In this document: positions 34,394 through 43,554 of the stretch, in pieces | How positions within the stretch are numbered: the stretch's first letter is position 1 | Layout of the letters: each line of letters starts with the position of its first letter | DNA from: an uncultured Gemmatimonadota bacterium | GTDB taxonomy: Bacteria > Gemmatimonadota > Gemmatimonadetes > Longimicrobiales > Longimicrobiaceae | Length of the DNA stretch: 64,000 bases | Reading direction: 5' to 3' | NCBI GenBank assembly: GCA_902805735.1 | Contig: CADCTW010000089.1 | Coordinates: 62,001 to 126,000 of the forward strand | Notes under the pieces: generated by a model | Told to the model about the DNA's origin: nothing | The model's input: the letters and a program-made list of their open reading frames with translations, nothing else | Databases searched by the model: none | Translations under genes and position numbers: made by a program

Positions 34394-34525
34394 GTTGCAC
34401 CCGCTCTCAGTTCGGGGTACGCCGATCGCCGCTTGCCCCGGACGATCGAAAGCCTTGATAATAGCGGGATTGAACCGCGAAAGCAACGGGGAACGGGGAC
34501 GGCAGAGGTAGGCGCGTGCCGAAGG

Positions 34526-34580
34526 AGGCCCTCACCCCCCCGACCCCCGCTCTCCCAATAATGGGAGAGGGGGGCGCATC
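34526..34580. repeat. family B repeat
   Basis: GGCCCTCACCCCCCCGACCC edge plus CTCTCCCA-ATAA-TGGGAGAG stem. Opposite orientation to the copy at 34655. Confidence 0.85.
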
Positions 34581-34654
34581 TTCTGTGTCGGTCGTTGACT
34601 CGGGTTTCTTCTAGGCTGCGGCTCCGCCAACGCGTCGTCGCGGCTGGGTGGCTG

Positions 34655-34707
34655 GAAATCGCCCCCTCTCCCGTTATCGGGAGAGGGGGTCGGGGGGTGA
34701 GGGCCCT
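34655..34707. repeat. family B repeat, inverted copy
   Basis: AAATCGCC edge, stem CCCTCTCCCG-TTAT-CGGGAGAGGG, GGTCGGGGGGTGAGGGCCCT edge. Head-to-head partner of 34526; the 34394-34807 gap otherwise holds the rpmE promoter and no gene. Confidence 0.85.
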
Positions 34708-34749
34708 TTCGGAGTCGCTCGACACCCGCCCGCCGCACGCGCAGCAGTA

Positions 34750-34796
34750 CCTTCTCCCCATCGTGTTCATGGGAGACGGTGGCAGCTGCAAGGGCA
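34750..34796. repeat. family C repeat, partial
   Basis: CTTCTCCCCATCGTGTTCAT..GGGAGACGGTGGCAGCTG, a degenerate copy of the element at 5432. Confidence 0.6.
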
Positions 34797-34807
34797 GGGT
34801 CCCCCTC

Positions 34808-36165
<1,358 letters not shown>

Positions 36166-36169
<4 letters not shown>

Positions 36170-37377
36170 TGGTCGGCCTGGTGCGTGGGGAAGCAGACGG
36201 AGAAGGACGCGCCGCCGCCGCTGGCGGAGGACGCCTCGATGCGGCCCCCGAATTCTGCCACGGTGCTGGCGACGATGGCAAGGCCGAGCCCCGTGCCCTC
36301 GCCCGGCGCGCGGGTGGTGAAGAACGGGTCGAAGATGGCCTCGATGTTCTCGGGCGAGATCCCCGCCCCCGTGTCCGCGATCACCACCCGCACCACCTCC
36401 GTGCCCGGCTCGATGCGCGTGGCGTCGCGCACGGAGGCGAAGCGCGGGCGGCGCAGGTGCGCGTAGGTGATCCCCGGCGGGTCGTCCGCGCGGCGCGAGG
36501 GGATGGGGCGGTCGATCTGGTACTCCTCCACCACCGTGCGCACGCTCAGCCGGCCGCGGCCCTCCATCGCGTTGCAGGCGTTGTCCATCAGGTTGAGGAA
36601 GAGCTGGTCCAGCAGGTGCGAGTCGGCGCTGATGACGGTGGGCGCGACGGCGAGCTGGATGTCGAGCTCCACCTCGGCGAGCCGCTCCTGGGCGCGGAGC
36701 AGGTCCACCACGCGCCGCAGGGAGTGGTTCACGTCCACCGGCTCCAGCTGGGCGGGGGCGGGGCGCGCGTAGTCCAGCAGGCGGCGGACGATGCGGTCGA
36801 TGCGGCGCGCCTCGCGCTCGAGCCCGTCCACCAGCTCGGCCTCGGCGCCGCGCTTGCGCAGCAGCGAGGTGTAGCCGAGCACCGCGCCCAGCGGGTTGCC
36901 GATCTCGTGCGCCACCCCGGCGGAGAGGCGGCCGATGGAGGCCAGCTTTTCCGCCTGCACCAGGTCGCGCTGCGTGGCCAGGAGCACGCGGTTGGTCTCG
37001 TCCAGCGAGTGGACGTTGTGGGCCAGCCGCCCCTGGTTCTCCAGGAGCTGGTCCGTCATGCGGTTGATGGCCCCCGCCAGCGCCGCCAGCTCGCGCGTGT
37101 CGCCGGCCGGCACGCGCCGGTCGTAGGCGCCGCCCGCGATGGCCTCGGCGGCTTCGACGGCCTGGGAAAGGGGGCGCACGACGTGGCGGTGGATCAGGTG
37201 GCTTCCCAGGAGGATGAAAGCCAGGATGTCCACCGCCAGCAGGAAGACGGGGAGGGTGCGCGAATCCGGCGCGGCCATGCGGACCACGGTGAGCGTCCAC
37301 ACGCCCAGGACGAGCGCCGCGCCCGCCAGGAAGGCGAGGTTGAAGAGGAGCTCGCCACGCAGAGAGCCCCGGCGCAC
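36166..37377 (-). CDS. membrane sensor histidine kinase (HAMP, HisKA, HATPase)
   Basis: 403 aa if started at GTG 37377 (VRRGSLRGELLFNLAFLAG); no ATG or other good start lies in frame for more than 100 nt upstream. Two TM helices ('LLFNLAFLAGAALVLGVWTL' and 'TLPVFLLAVDILAFILLGSH') with very little periplasmic loop. HAMP follows ('RPLSQAVEAAEAIAGGAYDR'), then H-box 'SIGRLSAGVAHEIGNPLGAV', N-box 'LFLNLMDNACNAMEG', G1 'VIADTGAGISPENIEAIFDP' and G2 'GEGTGLGLAIV'. The short loop suggests sensing within the membrane or cytoplasm. The start codon sits in the loop of a 12-bp hairpin (37363-37391). Confidence 0.9.
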
Positions 37378-37391
37378 GTCGCCGGGGCTCT
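37363..37391 (-). promoter_or_regulatory. hairpin enclosing the histidine kinase start codon
   Basis: Perfect 12-bp inverted repeat AGAGCCCCGGCG / CGCCGGGGCTCT with loop ACGTG that contains the GTG chosen for the kinase. It may limit translation initiation, or act as a terminator for the small upstream ORF, though no T-run follows. Confidence 0.5.
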
Positions 37392-37442
37392 GCTCGCTCC
37401 CCGCTCCACGCGCGTCGGAAGCGCGCCGCCGGGCCGGGGTGG

Positions 37443-37634
37443 TCAGACGTCCACCGCCTCGCGCGGGCGGGTGTCGTTCCTGGCGCGCCCGTCGCCCTCG
37501 TACGCTTCCTTTTCGATGTAGTGCCAGAGGCGGTCCACGACCGTCCCGATCGGCTCGTCGATGTGGATCAGCCCCTCGCCCATCACCTGTTCCATGGACC
37601 TGCGCAGCGCGTGCTTGCTCACCGGCTTCCTCAT
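37443..37634 (-). CDS. small hypothetical protein
   Basis: 63 aa from ATG 37634 (MRKPVSKHALRRSMEQVMGEG). Charged, helical, with 'GLIHIDEPIGTVVDRLWHYIEKEAYEG'; no signal, TM or known domain. It lies 65 bp upstream of the sensor kinase start on the same strand and may share its promoter. The longer ORF-track version runs into repeats. Confidence 0.55.
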   Translation of the reverse strand: MRKPVSKHALRRSMEQVMGEGLIHIDEPIGTVVDRLWHYIEKEAYEGDGRARNDTRPREAVDV

Positions 37635-37778
37635 GGCCCCTCCCCGTGTGGTGCGTGCTGGACGTCTCGGACGCGCGGCGCCCGACCATGCATTCACAGA
37701 GTAACCCCGGGGGGCGGTGCGCGCGAGGGGGTACGGCGGGGAACGGGGGATGGGGGATGGACTGGAGGGTGCCGAGAG

Positions 37779-37832
37779 TGCCCTCACCCCCCGACCCCCT
37801 CTCCCGATAACGGGAGAGGGGGCGATTTCCAC
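37779..37832. repeat. family B repeat
   Basis: GCCCTCACCCCCCGACCCCC, stem CTCTCCCG-ATAA-CGGGAGAG, GGGGCGATTTCCACG edge. Partner of the inverted copy at 37904. Confidence 0.88.
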
Positions 37833-37903
37833 GCGCCTGTGCGACGAAGTGGCCCCTCCCAACCCGCGGCTTTCGAGGTGTCCGGCCGTGGCTGGAGGGC
37901 CGG

Positions 37904-37960
37904 AATGCGCCCCCCTCTCCCAGCAGTTTGGGAGAGGGGGGTCGGGGGGGGTGAGGGCCC
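37904..37960. repeat. family B repeat, inverted copy
   Basis: GAATGCGCCCCCCTCTCCCA...TGGGAGAGGGGGGTCGG. Together with 37779 it occupies the gap 37635-38004, in which no gene is supported. Confidence 0.85.
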
Positions 37961-38004
37961 CTTCCAGCACGCCGCCAGCTGCCTCTCCCGCTCTCCGTTC
38001 CCCC

Positions 38005-38700
38005 TCACCCGTTCCCCGCGTTCACGAGCATGATCTTTTGCCACACCTTGCCCGAGAGGCCGGTGGTCAGCGTCTCCACTTCGTCCACGGCGGCGAGGAC
38101 GACGGGGTCGTCGAAGTTCTGGGCGTAGAGGGCGGCGAGCTTGCTGTTGAGGGCCAGCATCTCCGAGCAGTAGTCCAGGTAGCGGGAGAGCTCGTAGCGG
38201 TCCAGCGTGCGGCGCGGAGAGGACGGGGTGTCGGTGCCCACCTGCACCAGGGTGTCGGGGTCCTTGGTGAGCTGGTGCATGTCTACGATGTGGGCCACGG
38301 CGCGCAGGTCACGGATGAAGCGCAGGGCGCGGCGGCGCTTGACCCGGGCTTCGGCGCTGGCCAGGAAGTAGACGGCGGCTCCCAGCAGGATCAGGTCGTT
38401 TATGCCGCTCTCCGTCGCCTGCAGGAACTCGGCGAGGGTTAGACCCTCGGCGCGCGGGTTCAGGCGCAGGACCAGCGACCCGAAGGTGGCGGCCAGCAGG
38501 ACGATCGCCACCCAACCGCCCACGCGCAGCGGCAGGTGCGGACGCGCGACCCACCGCAGCTGCTCGCCCGTGGCTTCCGCGATGCGCTGCAGCTCGCCCG
38601 CGATGCGCTCCAGCCCACTCCCCGGAAAGCGCTCGCCGATGCGCGTGCGCAGCGTGCTCACGGTCGCGATGATCTGGTCGGGATCGAGCGAAAGCGGCAT
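38005..38700 (-). CDS. hypothetical protein with two membrane helices
   Basis: 231 aa from ATG 38700 (MPLSLDPDQIIATVSTLRTR). An N-terminal helical segment precedes two hydrophobic segments, 'VGGWVAIVLLAATFGSLVL' and 'INDLILLGAAVYFLASAEAR', then a cytoplasmic helical domain ('RALRFIRDLRAVAHIVDMHQLTKDPDTL', 'YELSRYLDYCSEMLALNSKLAALYAQNFDDPVVLAAVDEVETL'). The C-terminal part recurs in hypothetical membrane proteins of several phyla; no function known. Isolated by repeats on both sides. Confidence 0.75.
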   Translation of the reverse strand: MPLSLDPDQIIATVSTLRTRIGERFPGSGLERIAGELQRIAEATGEQLRWVARPHLPLRVGGWVAIVLLAATFGSLVLRLNPRAEGLTLAEFLQATESGINDLILLGAAVYFLASAEARVKRRRALRFIRDLRAVAHIVDMHQLTKDPDTLVQVGTDTPSSPRRTLDRYELSRYLDYCSEMLALNSKLAALYAQNFDDPVVLAAVDEVETLTTGLSGKVWQKIMLVNAGNG

Positions 38701-38719
38701 CACGGCAACTCGGGTGAAT

Positions 38720-38845
38720 GGGCGACTAAAGTCGCGGCAACAACAGCACAAAGTCCGCCTGCGCGGACTCGCATTCCAGGATCAGCCGGACCCCAAGTCC
38801 CCGCAGGGGGACTTCGTGCAGTCGTTGCCGCGGTTTCAACCGCCG
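38720..38845. repeat. family D repeat, variant copy
   Basis: 'GGCGACTAAAGTCGCGGCAA' at the left, nested AAGTCCG..CGGACT and AAGTCCCCGCAGGGGGACTT stems, and a right edge with GTCGTTGCCGCGG. Same order as the copies at 53990, 54147 and 55578 but with the inner stems exchanged. Confidence 0.8.
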
Positions 38846-38862
38846 GAACGGTCGCGCCCGGA

Positions 38863-38917
38863 AACAGAGAGGCACGGAGATGAAGTTTTCTCTGTGTCTC
38901 TGTGTCTCTGTGTGAGG
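38863..38917. repeat. family A palindrome, degenerate copy
   Basis: Shortened arms around ATGAAGTTTTCT; located 7 bp downstream of the GMC oxidoreductase stop. Confidence 0.8.
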
Positions 38918-38924
38918 CCGCCAT

Positions 38925-41186
38925 TCAACGCAGCCGCTCCACCAGGCGCTCGGCGGCGCGGGCGCAGACGGCCCACATGGTGAGCGTGGGGTTCACGCCG
39001 TGGCACGAGGGGAAGACGGCCGTGCCGAAGACGTAGAGGCCCGGCGTGTCGTGGACGGCCAGATCGGCGTCGACTACCGATGTCGCCGGGTCGTCGCCCA
39101 TGCGGCAGCCACCCAGCTCGTGGCTGCTCACCACACCGCTGAAGCGGGGGCCGCGCCACGTCTTCGCCGCGCCCATGGCGCGCAGGATCTCCTCCGCGCG
39201 GGCCTCCATGAAGTCGGACATGCGGTGCTCGTTGGGCTGCATGTCGTAGGTGATGCGCAGCACGGGGAGACCCAGGCCGCTGCGGTCGCGGTGGCGGGGA
39301 TCGAGGTCCAGGTAGTTGGCGTGGTAGGGGAGCGTGTCCGGCTGCAGCCGCACGGCCGCGATGTGCTGCCATTCGCGCAGGTGGTCGCGGTACGGGCGGC
39401 CCCAGGGGCGCACGTCGGGGGGCACGGACTCGCGGCTGATCTGGATGGGGAGCCGCTGGTTCTCCACGTTGGGCGCGGCGCCGCCCACGAAGCCGTGCGC
39501 CGCCGCGTCGAAATCGGCCGCGATGTAGTCGTCCAGGCTCCACATCTGCGCGGCGGGGCCCGTGTGCGCGTTGAACGCGGTGCCGGGGAAGTGTCCCGAC
39601 ACGTCGGACCACAGCTTGTTCATGATGTGCTTCCCCACCTGCCCCGCGTCGTTCCCCACCCCGTTGGGGTGACGCGAGGAGCCGGAGAGGAGCATCAGGC
39701 GCACGTTCTCGAAGGTGTAGCTGCACAGGATGACGGTGCGCGCCTCCTGCACCCGCCACTCGCCGTTGGCGTCCACGTACTCCACGCCCCGCGCGTGCCC
39801 GTCGCCGTCGGTCAGGACGCGGACGACGCGGCAGTGGGTGCGCAGGTCGAAGTTGCCCGTGGCGAGCGCTTCGGGCACCCAGGTCTGCCCCGGGTGCCAG
39901 CGCTCGTCGTTGAACGGCCCAAAGCCGCCGCTCCAGGCGCAGTAGGTGATCGCGGGATTGCCGTTGTACGGCTGGCTGTTTACCGCGACGGGGGTGGGAT
40001 AGGGATGCAGGCCCAGCCCCTCCGCCGCCCGGCGAAAGATCTCGCCCATGCGGAACGGGCGCACGGGCGGGAGCGGATACGGGCCGCTGCGCGGGACGAA
40101 CGGGTTCGCGCTCCCCTCCCCCGCCACGCCGATGTGGTGCTCAAGCGCCGCGTAGTACGCCTCCAGCTCCTCGTAGGTCACCGGCCAGTCGGCCAGGGTG
40201 TGGCCCTCGGGAAGCGCGCGGTCGCCGCCCGTCTCGCGCAGGTGGGAGAGGAAGCGGAAGTGGTGCGGGTGGCAGCGGCGGAGGGCGCCGCCCCAGTGGA
40301 TCACGGAGCCGCCCACGCCGTTCATCATCCGCCCCAGCGTGAAGGTGGCGGCGCGCGAAGGCTCGCCCTCGTTGCGTCGCCACCTCGGGGTCTCGTCCAG
40401 GAACTTGGGGCCCATCCCTCCGCGGCAGTAGTACGACGAGCCCAGCTCGTCCGGCACGAAGTCGCGGCTCGTCCTCCACGGACCCGCCTCCAGCCCCACC
40501 ACGCGCAGCCCCGCTTGGGTGAGGATGGACGCGGCCATGGCCCCCGCGGCGCCCACGCCCACCAGCACCACGTCGGCGGGGCCTGACGGAGGCTCGGCGC
40601 CGCGCTGGGGGTCGTAGCCGGGGATCTCCACCGGCTCGCGCGGGCCGCCGTCCAGCGAGTAGCCCACGTCGGCCAGGGAGAGGATGACGCCGCCCTTGGT
40701 GACGGGCTCCGCCGCCAGGTTCTCCTCCGCGCTGTTTTCGAACCAGACGCCGGGGTGGCCCAGGAAGCGCCACCCCGCCTTGCCCCGGTTGCCCCCGTAC
40801 GCCGGGTCCGCGAAGAGCCCCTCCTGCAGGTGCTGCCGCAGCATCGCGAAGAAGTCGCGCGGCGGCGGCACCCGGAACCCGTCCAGCGTCCCCGCTTCCA
40901 GCCCGGCGAGGAGCGCGTCCTGCTCCTCCGCCGTGCACTCCGCGAAGGGTCGCTCGTGGCGCTCGCAGGCGATGCGGTCGAAGGTGGCCAGGCCCACGCG
41001 GTACGTGTCGCAACGGTCGCGGTAGGCGCCGGCGAGGGCGCGGTCCACGTATGCGGTGACACCCAGCTCCGTGGCGCCGGGACCGTGCTCGTCCGCCGGG
41101 AACATGCGCTCGAAGATGGCCGCCGCGGTGCGCGCCTCGTACGGGTTGAGGGCGAGGAGCGCCGGGTCCGCCGGGTTGGGATGCAC
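38925..41186 (-). CDS. gluconate 2-dehydrogenase subunit 3 domain fused to GMC oxidoreductase
   Basis: 753 aa from GTG 41186, 2 nt after the FAH gene stop. Residues about 10-190 resemble gluconate 2-dehydrogenase subunit 3 (helical, 'EARTAAAIFERMFPADEHGP', 'DPAYGGNRGKAGWRFLGHPG'). The rest is a GMC flavoprotein: FAD loop 'VVLVGVGAAGAMAASILTQAGLRVVGLEAG', 'MMNGVGGSVIHWGGALRR', C-terminal 'VVSSHELGGCRMGDDP' and 'CHGVNPTLTMWA'. No Tat signal is visible although such enzymes are often exported, so location is uncertain. Probably oxidises a sugar or sugar acid; the electron acceptor is unknown. Confidence 0.88.
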   Translation of the reverse strand: MHPNPADPALLALNPYEARTAAAIFERMFPADEHGPGATELGVTAYVDRALAGAYRDRCDTYRVGLATFDRIACERHERPFAECTAEEQDALLAGLEAGTLDGFRVPPPRDFFAMLRQHLQEGLFADPAYGGNRGKAGWRFLGHPGVWFENSAEENLAAEPVTKGGVILSLADVGYSLDGGPREPVEIPGYDPQRGAEPPSGPADVVLVGVGAAGAMAASILTQAGLRVVGLEAGPWRTSRDFVPDELGSSYYCRGGMGPKFLDETPRWRRNEGEPSRAATFTLGRMMNGVGGSVIHWGGALRRCHPHHFRFLSHLRETGGDRALPEGHTLADWPVTYEELEAYYAALEHHIGVAGEGSANPFVPRSGPYPLPPVRPFRMGEIFRRAAEGLGLHPYPTPVAVNSQPYNGNPAITYCAWSGGFGPFNDERWHPGQTWVPEALATGNFDLRTHCRVVRVLTDGDGHARGVEYVDANGEWRVQEARTVILCSYTFENVRLMLLSGSSRHPNGVGNDAGQVGKHIMNKLWSDVSGHFPGTAFNAHTGPAAQMWSLDDYIAADFDAAAHGFVGGAAPNVENQRLPIQISRESVPPDVRPWGRPYRDHLREWQHIAAVRLQPDTLPYHANYLDLDPRHRDRSGLGLPVLRITYDMQPNEHRMSDFMEARAEEILRAMGAAKTWRGPRFSGVVSSHELGGCRMGDDPATSVVDADLAVHDTPGLYVFGTAVFPSCHGVNPTLTMWAVCARAAERLVERLR

Positions 41187-41188
41187 GG

Positions 41189-42052
41189 CTACGCCGCGGC
41201 CACCGTGTTCCGCAGCACGCCGATGCGCTCGATCTCCGCCTCCACCACGTCGCCGGGCTGCAGCCAGCGCTGTGGATCGAAGCCCATTCCCACTCCGCTG
41301 GGGGTGCCGGTGGAGACGATGTCGCCGGCCTCCACCGTCTGGCCGCGCGAGAGCACCTCGATGATGGCGGGGATGTCGAAGATCAGGTCGCGCGTGCGGC
41401 TGTCCTGCATGGTCTGGCCGTTGACCCGCAGCGAGAGGGCGAGGTCGCCTGCGTCCGGCAGCTCGTCCGCGGTGACGATGCAGGGGCCCATCGGGCAGCT
41501 TCCATCCAGGCTCTTCCCCTTGAAGAACTGCTGGTGCCGGTTCTGGAGGTCGCGCGCCGAGATGTCGTTGATCACCGTGTACCCGAAGACGTAGCCCAGC
41601 GCGTCCTCGCGCGAGATGTTCTTCCCCGTACGCCCCAGTACGAAGCCCAGCTCCACCTCCCAGTCGAGCTGCGACGTGAGCCCCGCGTCGAGCGGGATCT
41701 CGCCGTCGGGGCGGTTCACGCTGGTGGGCGACTTGGTGAAGAAGACGGGGTGCTCCGGCAGCTTCTCCGGGAGCCCGCGCGCGCGGCACGACTCGTACGC
41801 GTGCGCCGCGTAGTTCATCCCCAGGCACACGATGTTCTTGCGCGGCCGCGGGATCGGCGCGAGCAGGCGCACGCGGTCCATGGGCACCGGCGTCCCCTGC
41901 TCCACCGCGGTGCGCGCCTCGGCGAGACCCGCTTCGCCGCGCTCGATCAGCGACAGCATGTCCGGAGCGACCGCGCTCAGCTCCACCACACCGCCATCCG
42001 CCAGCGCACCGATGCGCGTCGTGTTCTCGATCTCGTACGTCACCAGCTTCAT
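41189..42052 (-). CDS. fumarylacetoacetate hydrolase family protein (candidate diketo-sugar-acid hydrolase)
   Basis: 287 aa from ATG 42052 (MKLVTYEIENTTRIGALADG). C-terminal FAH domain with 'NIVCLGMNYAAHAYE', 'PVFFTKSPTSVNRPDGEIPL', metal ligands in 'LDWEVELGFVLGRTGKNI', 'VFGYTVINDISARDLQ' and 'GDIVSTGTPSGVGMG'. In sugar-acid pathways such enzymes hydrolyse 2,4-diketo-3-deoxy acids to pyruvate plus a hydroxy-acid. The adjacent SDR, dehydratase and LarA genes support that role, but ureidoglycolate-lyase-like activity is an alternative. Confidence 0.85.
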   Translation of the reverse strand: MKLVTYEIENTTRIGALADGGVVELSAVAPDMLSLIERGEAGLAEARTAVEQGTPVPMDRVRLLAPIPRPRKNIVCLGMNYAAHAYESCRARGLPEKLPEHPVFFTKSPTSVNRPDGEIPLDAGLTSQLDWEVELGFVLGRTGKNISREDALGYVFGYTVINDISARDLQNRHQQFFKGKSLDGSCPMGPCIVTADELPDAGDLALSLRVNGQTMQDSRTRDLIFDIPAIIEVLSRGQTVEAGDIVSTGTPSGVGMGFDPQRWLQPGDVVEAEIERIGVLRNTVAAA

Positions 42053-42085
42053 GTCGGGCTCCAGAAAGGATTTACGCGGGAAGCA

Positions 42086-42157
42086 GGCCCTCACCCCCGG
42101 CCCCTCTCCCGATAACAGGAGAGGGGCTTCGCCCCTGTTATCAGGAGAGGGGCGCAT
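42086..42157. repeat. family B repeat with inner inverted repeat
   Basis: GGCCCTCACCCCCGGCCCCT edge, then CTCTCCCGATAACAGGAGAG and GGGGCTTCGCCCC, then TTATCAGGAGAGGGGCG; longer variant also seen at 51550 and 59498. Confidence 0.85.
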
Positions 42158-42230
42158 CTTCGGTGGCGCGCGGCGAGGCGGCTTTATTCTGGGTTGCGGA
42201 CCCGGCGGTGCGCCAGGGATGCACCCAGCC

Positions 42231-42283
42231 GTGGAAATCGCCCCCTCTCCGGTTACCGGGAGAGGGGGTCGGGGGGTGAGGGA
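42231..42283. repeat. family B repeat, inverted; supplies the LarA stop codon
   Basis: GTGGAAATCGCC edge, CCCTCTCC-GGTTACC-GGGAGAGGG stem, GGTCGGGGGGTGAGGG edge. It overlaps the 3' end of the LarA-family gene, which terminates at TAA inside the stem. Confidence 0.88.
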
Positions 42284-43554
42284 CTTTCAGCGCCCGCCTC
42301 CACGTAGGGCACCGTCTGCGGGCCCTCGGGGAGCACGGCCATGCGCGCGCCGGGGCCGTAGCGGCGCAGGAGCGAGGCCAGGGTGGCTTCCAGGTCTGCG
42401 CAGGGGGTGAGCATGGCGGCGCGCACGGTGTCGGGCGGGAGCGAGGAGAAAAGATGCACCTCGGCCTTGCGCTGCACCAGCGCCTGGGACTGCGCCTGCC
42501 ACTGGTCGTGCATCTCGAAGCCGGGCTCCTCGATGGCGCGCAGAAGCTCCTCGGAGGTGGCGCGCATCCGCAGCAGCTGTTTGTAGTTGCCGTGCTCGGG
42601 GAGGCCGTCGCTGCACTCGGCGGCGACGACGATGGCGCCGCCCGGCTTCACGATGCGCGCCGCCGCGCTCATCCCCTTCACCGACTGGTAGACGTTCTGG
42701 TCCAGGGGGTAGCCGCTGTTGCTGGAGAGCACCACGTCGAAGGCGCGGTCCACGGCGCGCATGGCGTGCGTGGCCACGAAGCGGCACGCTTCCTCGTGCG
42801 CCCGCAGGTAATGGCCGGCCCACACGGCGGTGATGCCGCGGCGCGAGTTGATGGCCACGTTGACCAGGAAATGCGGCGGCGCCATCGCCACCGCCTCGCG
42901 GATCTCGCCCTGCACCGGGTTCCCCTCCAGCCGCGCCCAGGTGGAGCGCGGGTCGCCGATCATCTGCGCGTTGTGCAGGTGCTTGATGGTGCGGATCCCC
43001 GCCAGCGCCGGCACCACGCCCTTGGGCCCGCCACTGAAGCCCGCGAAGAAGTGCGGCTCCACGAACCCCGTGACGATGCGCACGTCGGCGCGCAGCCACT
43101 CGTCGCTCACCCACACCTCGCCGCCGTACGAGGTGTCGCCCAGGTGGGTGAGGCCCGTTTCCGCGAAGGCGTCGTGGTTGACGACGCGCACGGTGTCCAC
43201 CACCTCCGCGCCCAGCATGGTCACCAGCTCGGCCCGCGTGTTGGGGCGGTGCGAGCCGGTGCCGTTCAGGATGACGAAGTTGCCGCGCGGGACGTGCGCC
43301 AGCTCCGCCAGGATCCAGGGGACCAGGCGCTCGCTGGGCGTGGGGCGGGTGATGTCCGAGATGGCGATGGCGACCGTGGATTCCGCCGTCGCCAGGGAGC
43401 GCAGCGGCGCGGCGCCGATCGGGCGGCGCACTGCGTCCAGGAAGGCGGCGCGCTCGTCCGCTAGGCCGGGAAGCTCGCGCGGGCAGATGACCACCGCGTC
43501 GTCGGGCACGGCCACGTCGATCCGGCCCCGGCCGTAGGCGAGCGAGACGTTCAC
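42253..43554 (-). CDS. LarA family (nickel-dependent racemase/epimerase) protein
   Basis: 433 aa from GTG 43554, overlapping the aldehyde dehydrogenase stop as GTGA. 'AIAISDITRPTPSERLVPWIL' and 'VILNGTGSHRPNTRAELVTML' match the LarA N-terminal domain; 'VEPHFFAGFSGGPKGVVPALAG' matches the region holding the catalytic His and pincer-linked Lys. LarA needs the LarB/C/E-made nickel-pincer cofactor; none of those genes is here. Relatives racemise lactate, malate or epimerise aldonates, so a lactate or sugar-acid substrate fits this cluster. The last 10 residues ([10 protein letters not shown]) are encoded by a family B repeat. Confidence 0.88.
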   Translation of the reverse strand: MNVSLAYGRGRIDVAVPDDAVVICPRELPGLADERAAFLDAVRRPIGAAPLRSLATAESTVAIAISDITRPTPSERLVPWILAELAHVPRGNFVILNGTGSHRPNTRAELVTMLGAEVVDTVRVVNHDAFAETGLTHLGDTSYGGEVWVSDEWLRADVRIVTGFVEPHFFAGFSGGPKGVVPALAGIRTIKHLHNAQMIGDPRSTWARLEGNPVQGEIREAVAMAPPHFLVNVAINSRRGITAVWAGHYLRAHEEACRFVATHAMRAVDRAFDVVLSSNSGYPLDQNVYQSVKGMSAAARIVKPGGAIVVAAECSDGLPEHGNYKQLLRMRATSEELLRAIEEPGFEMHDQWQAQSQALVQRKAEVHLFSSLPPDTVRAAMLTPCADLEATLASLLRRYGPGARMAVLPEGPQTVPYVEAGAESPSPPDPLSR

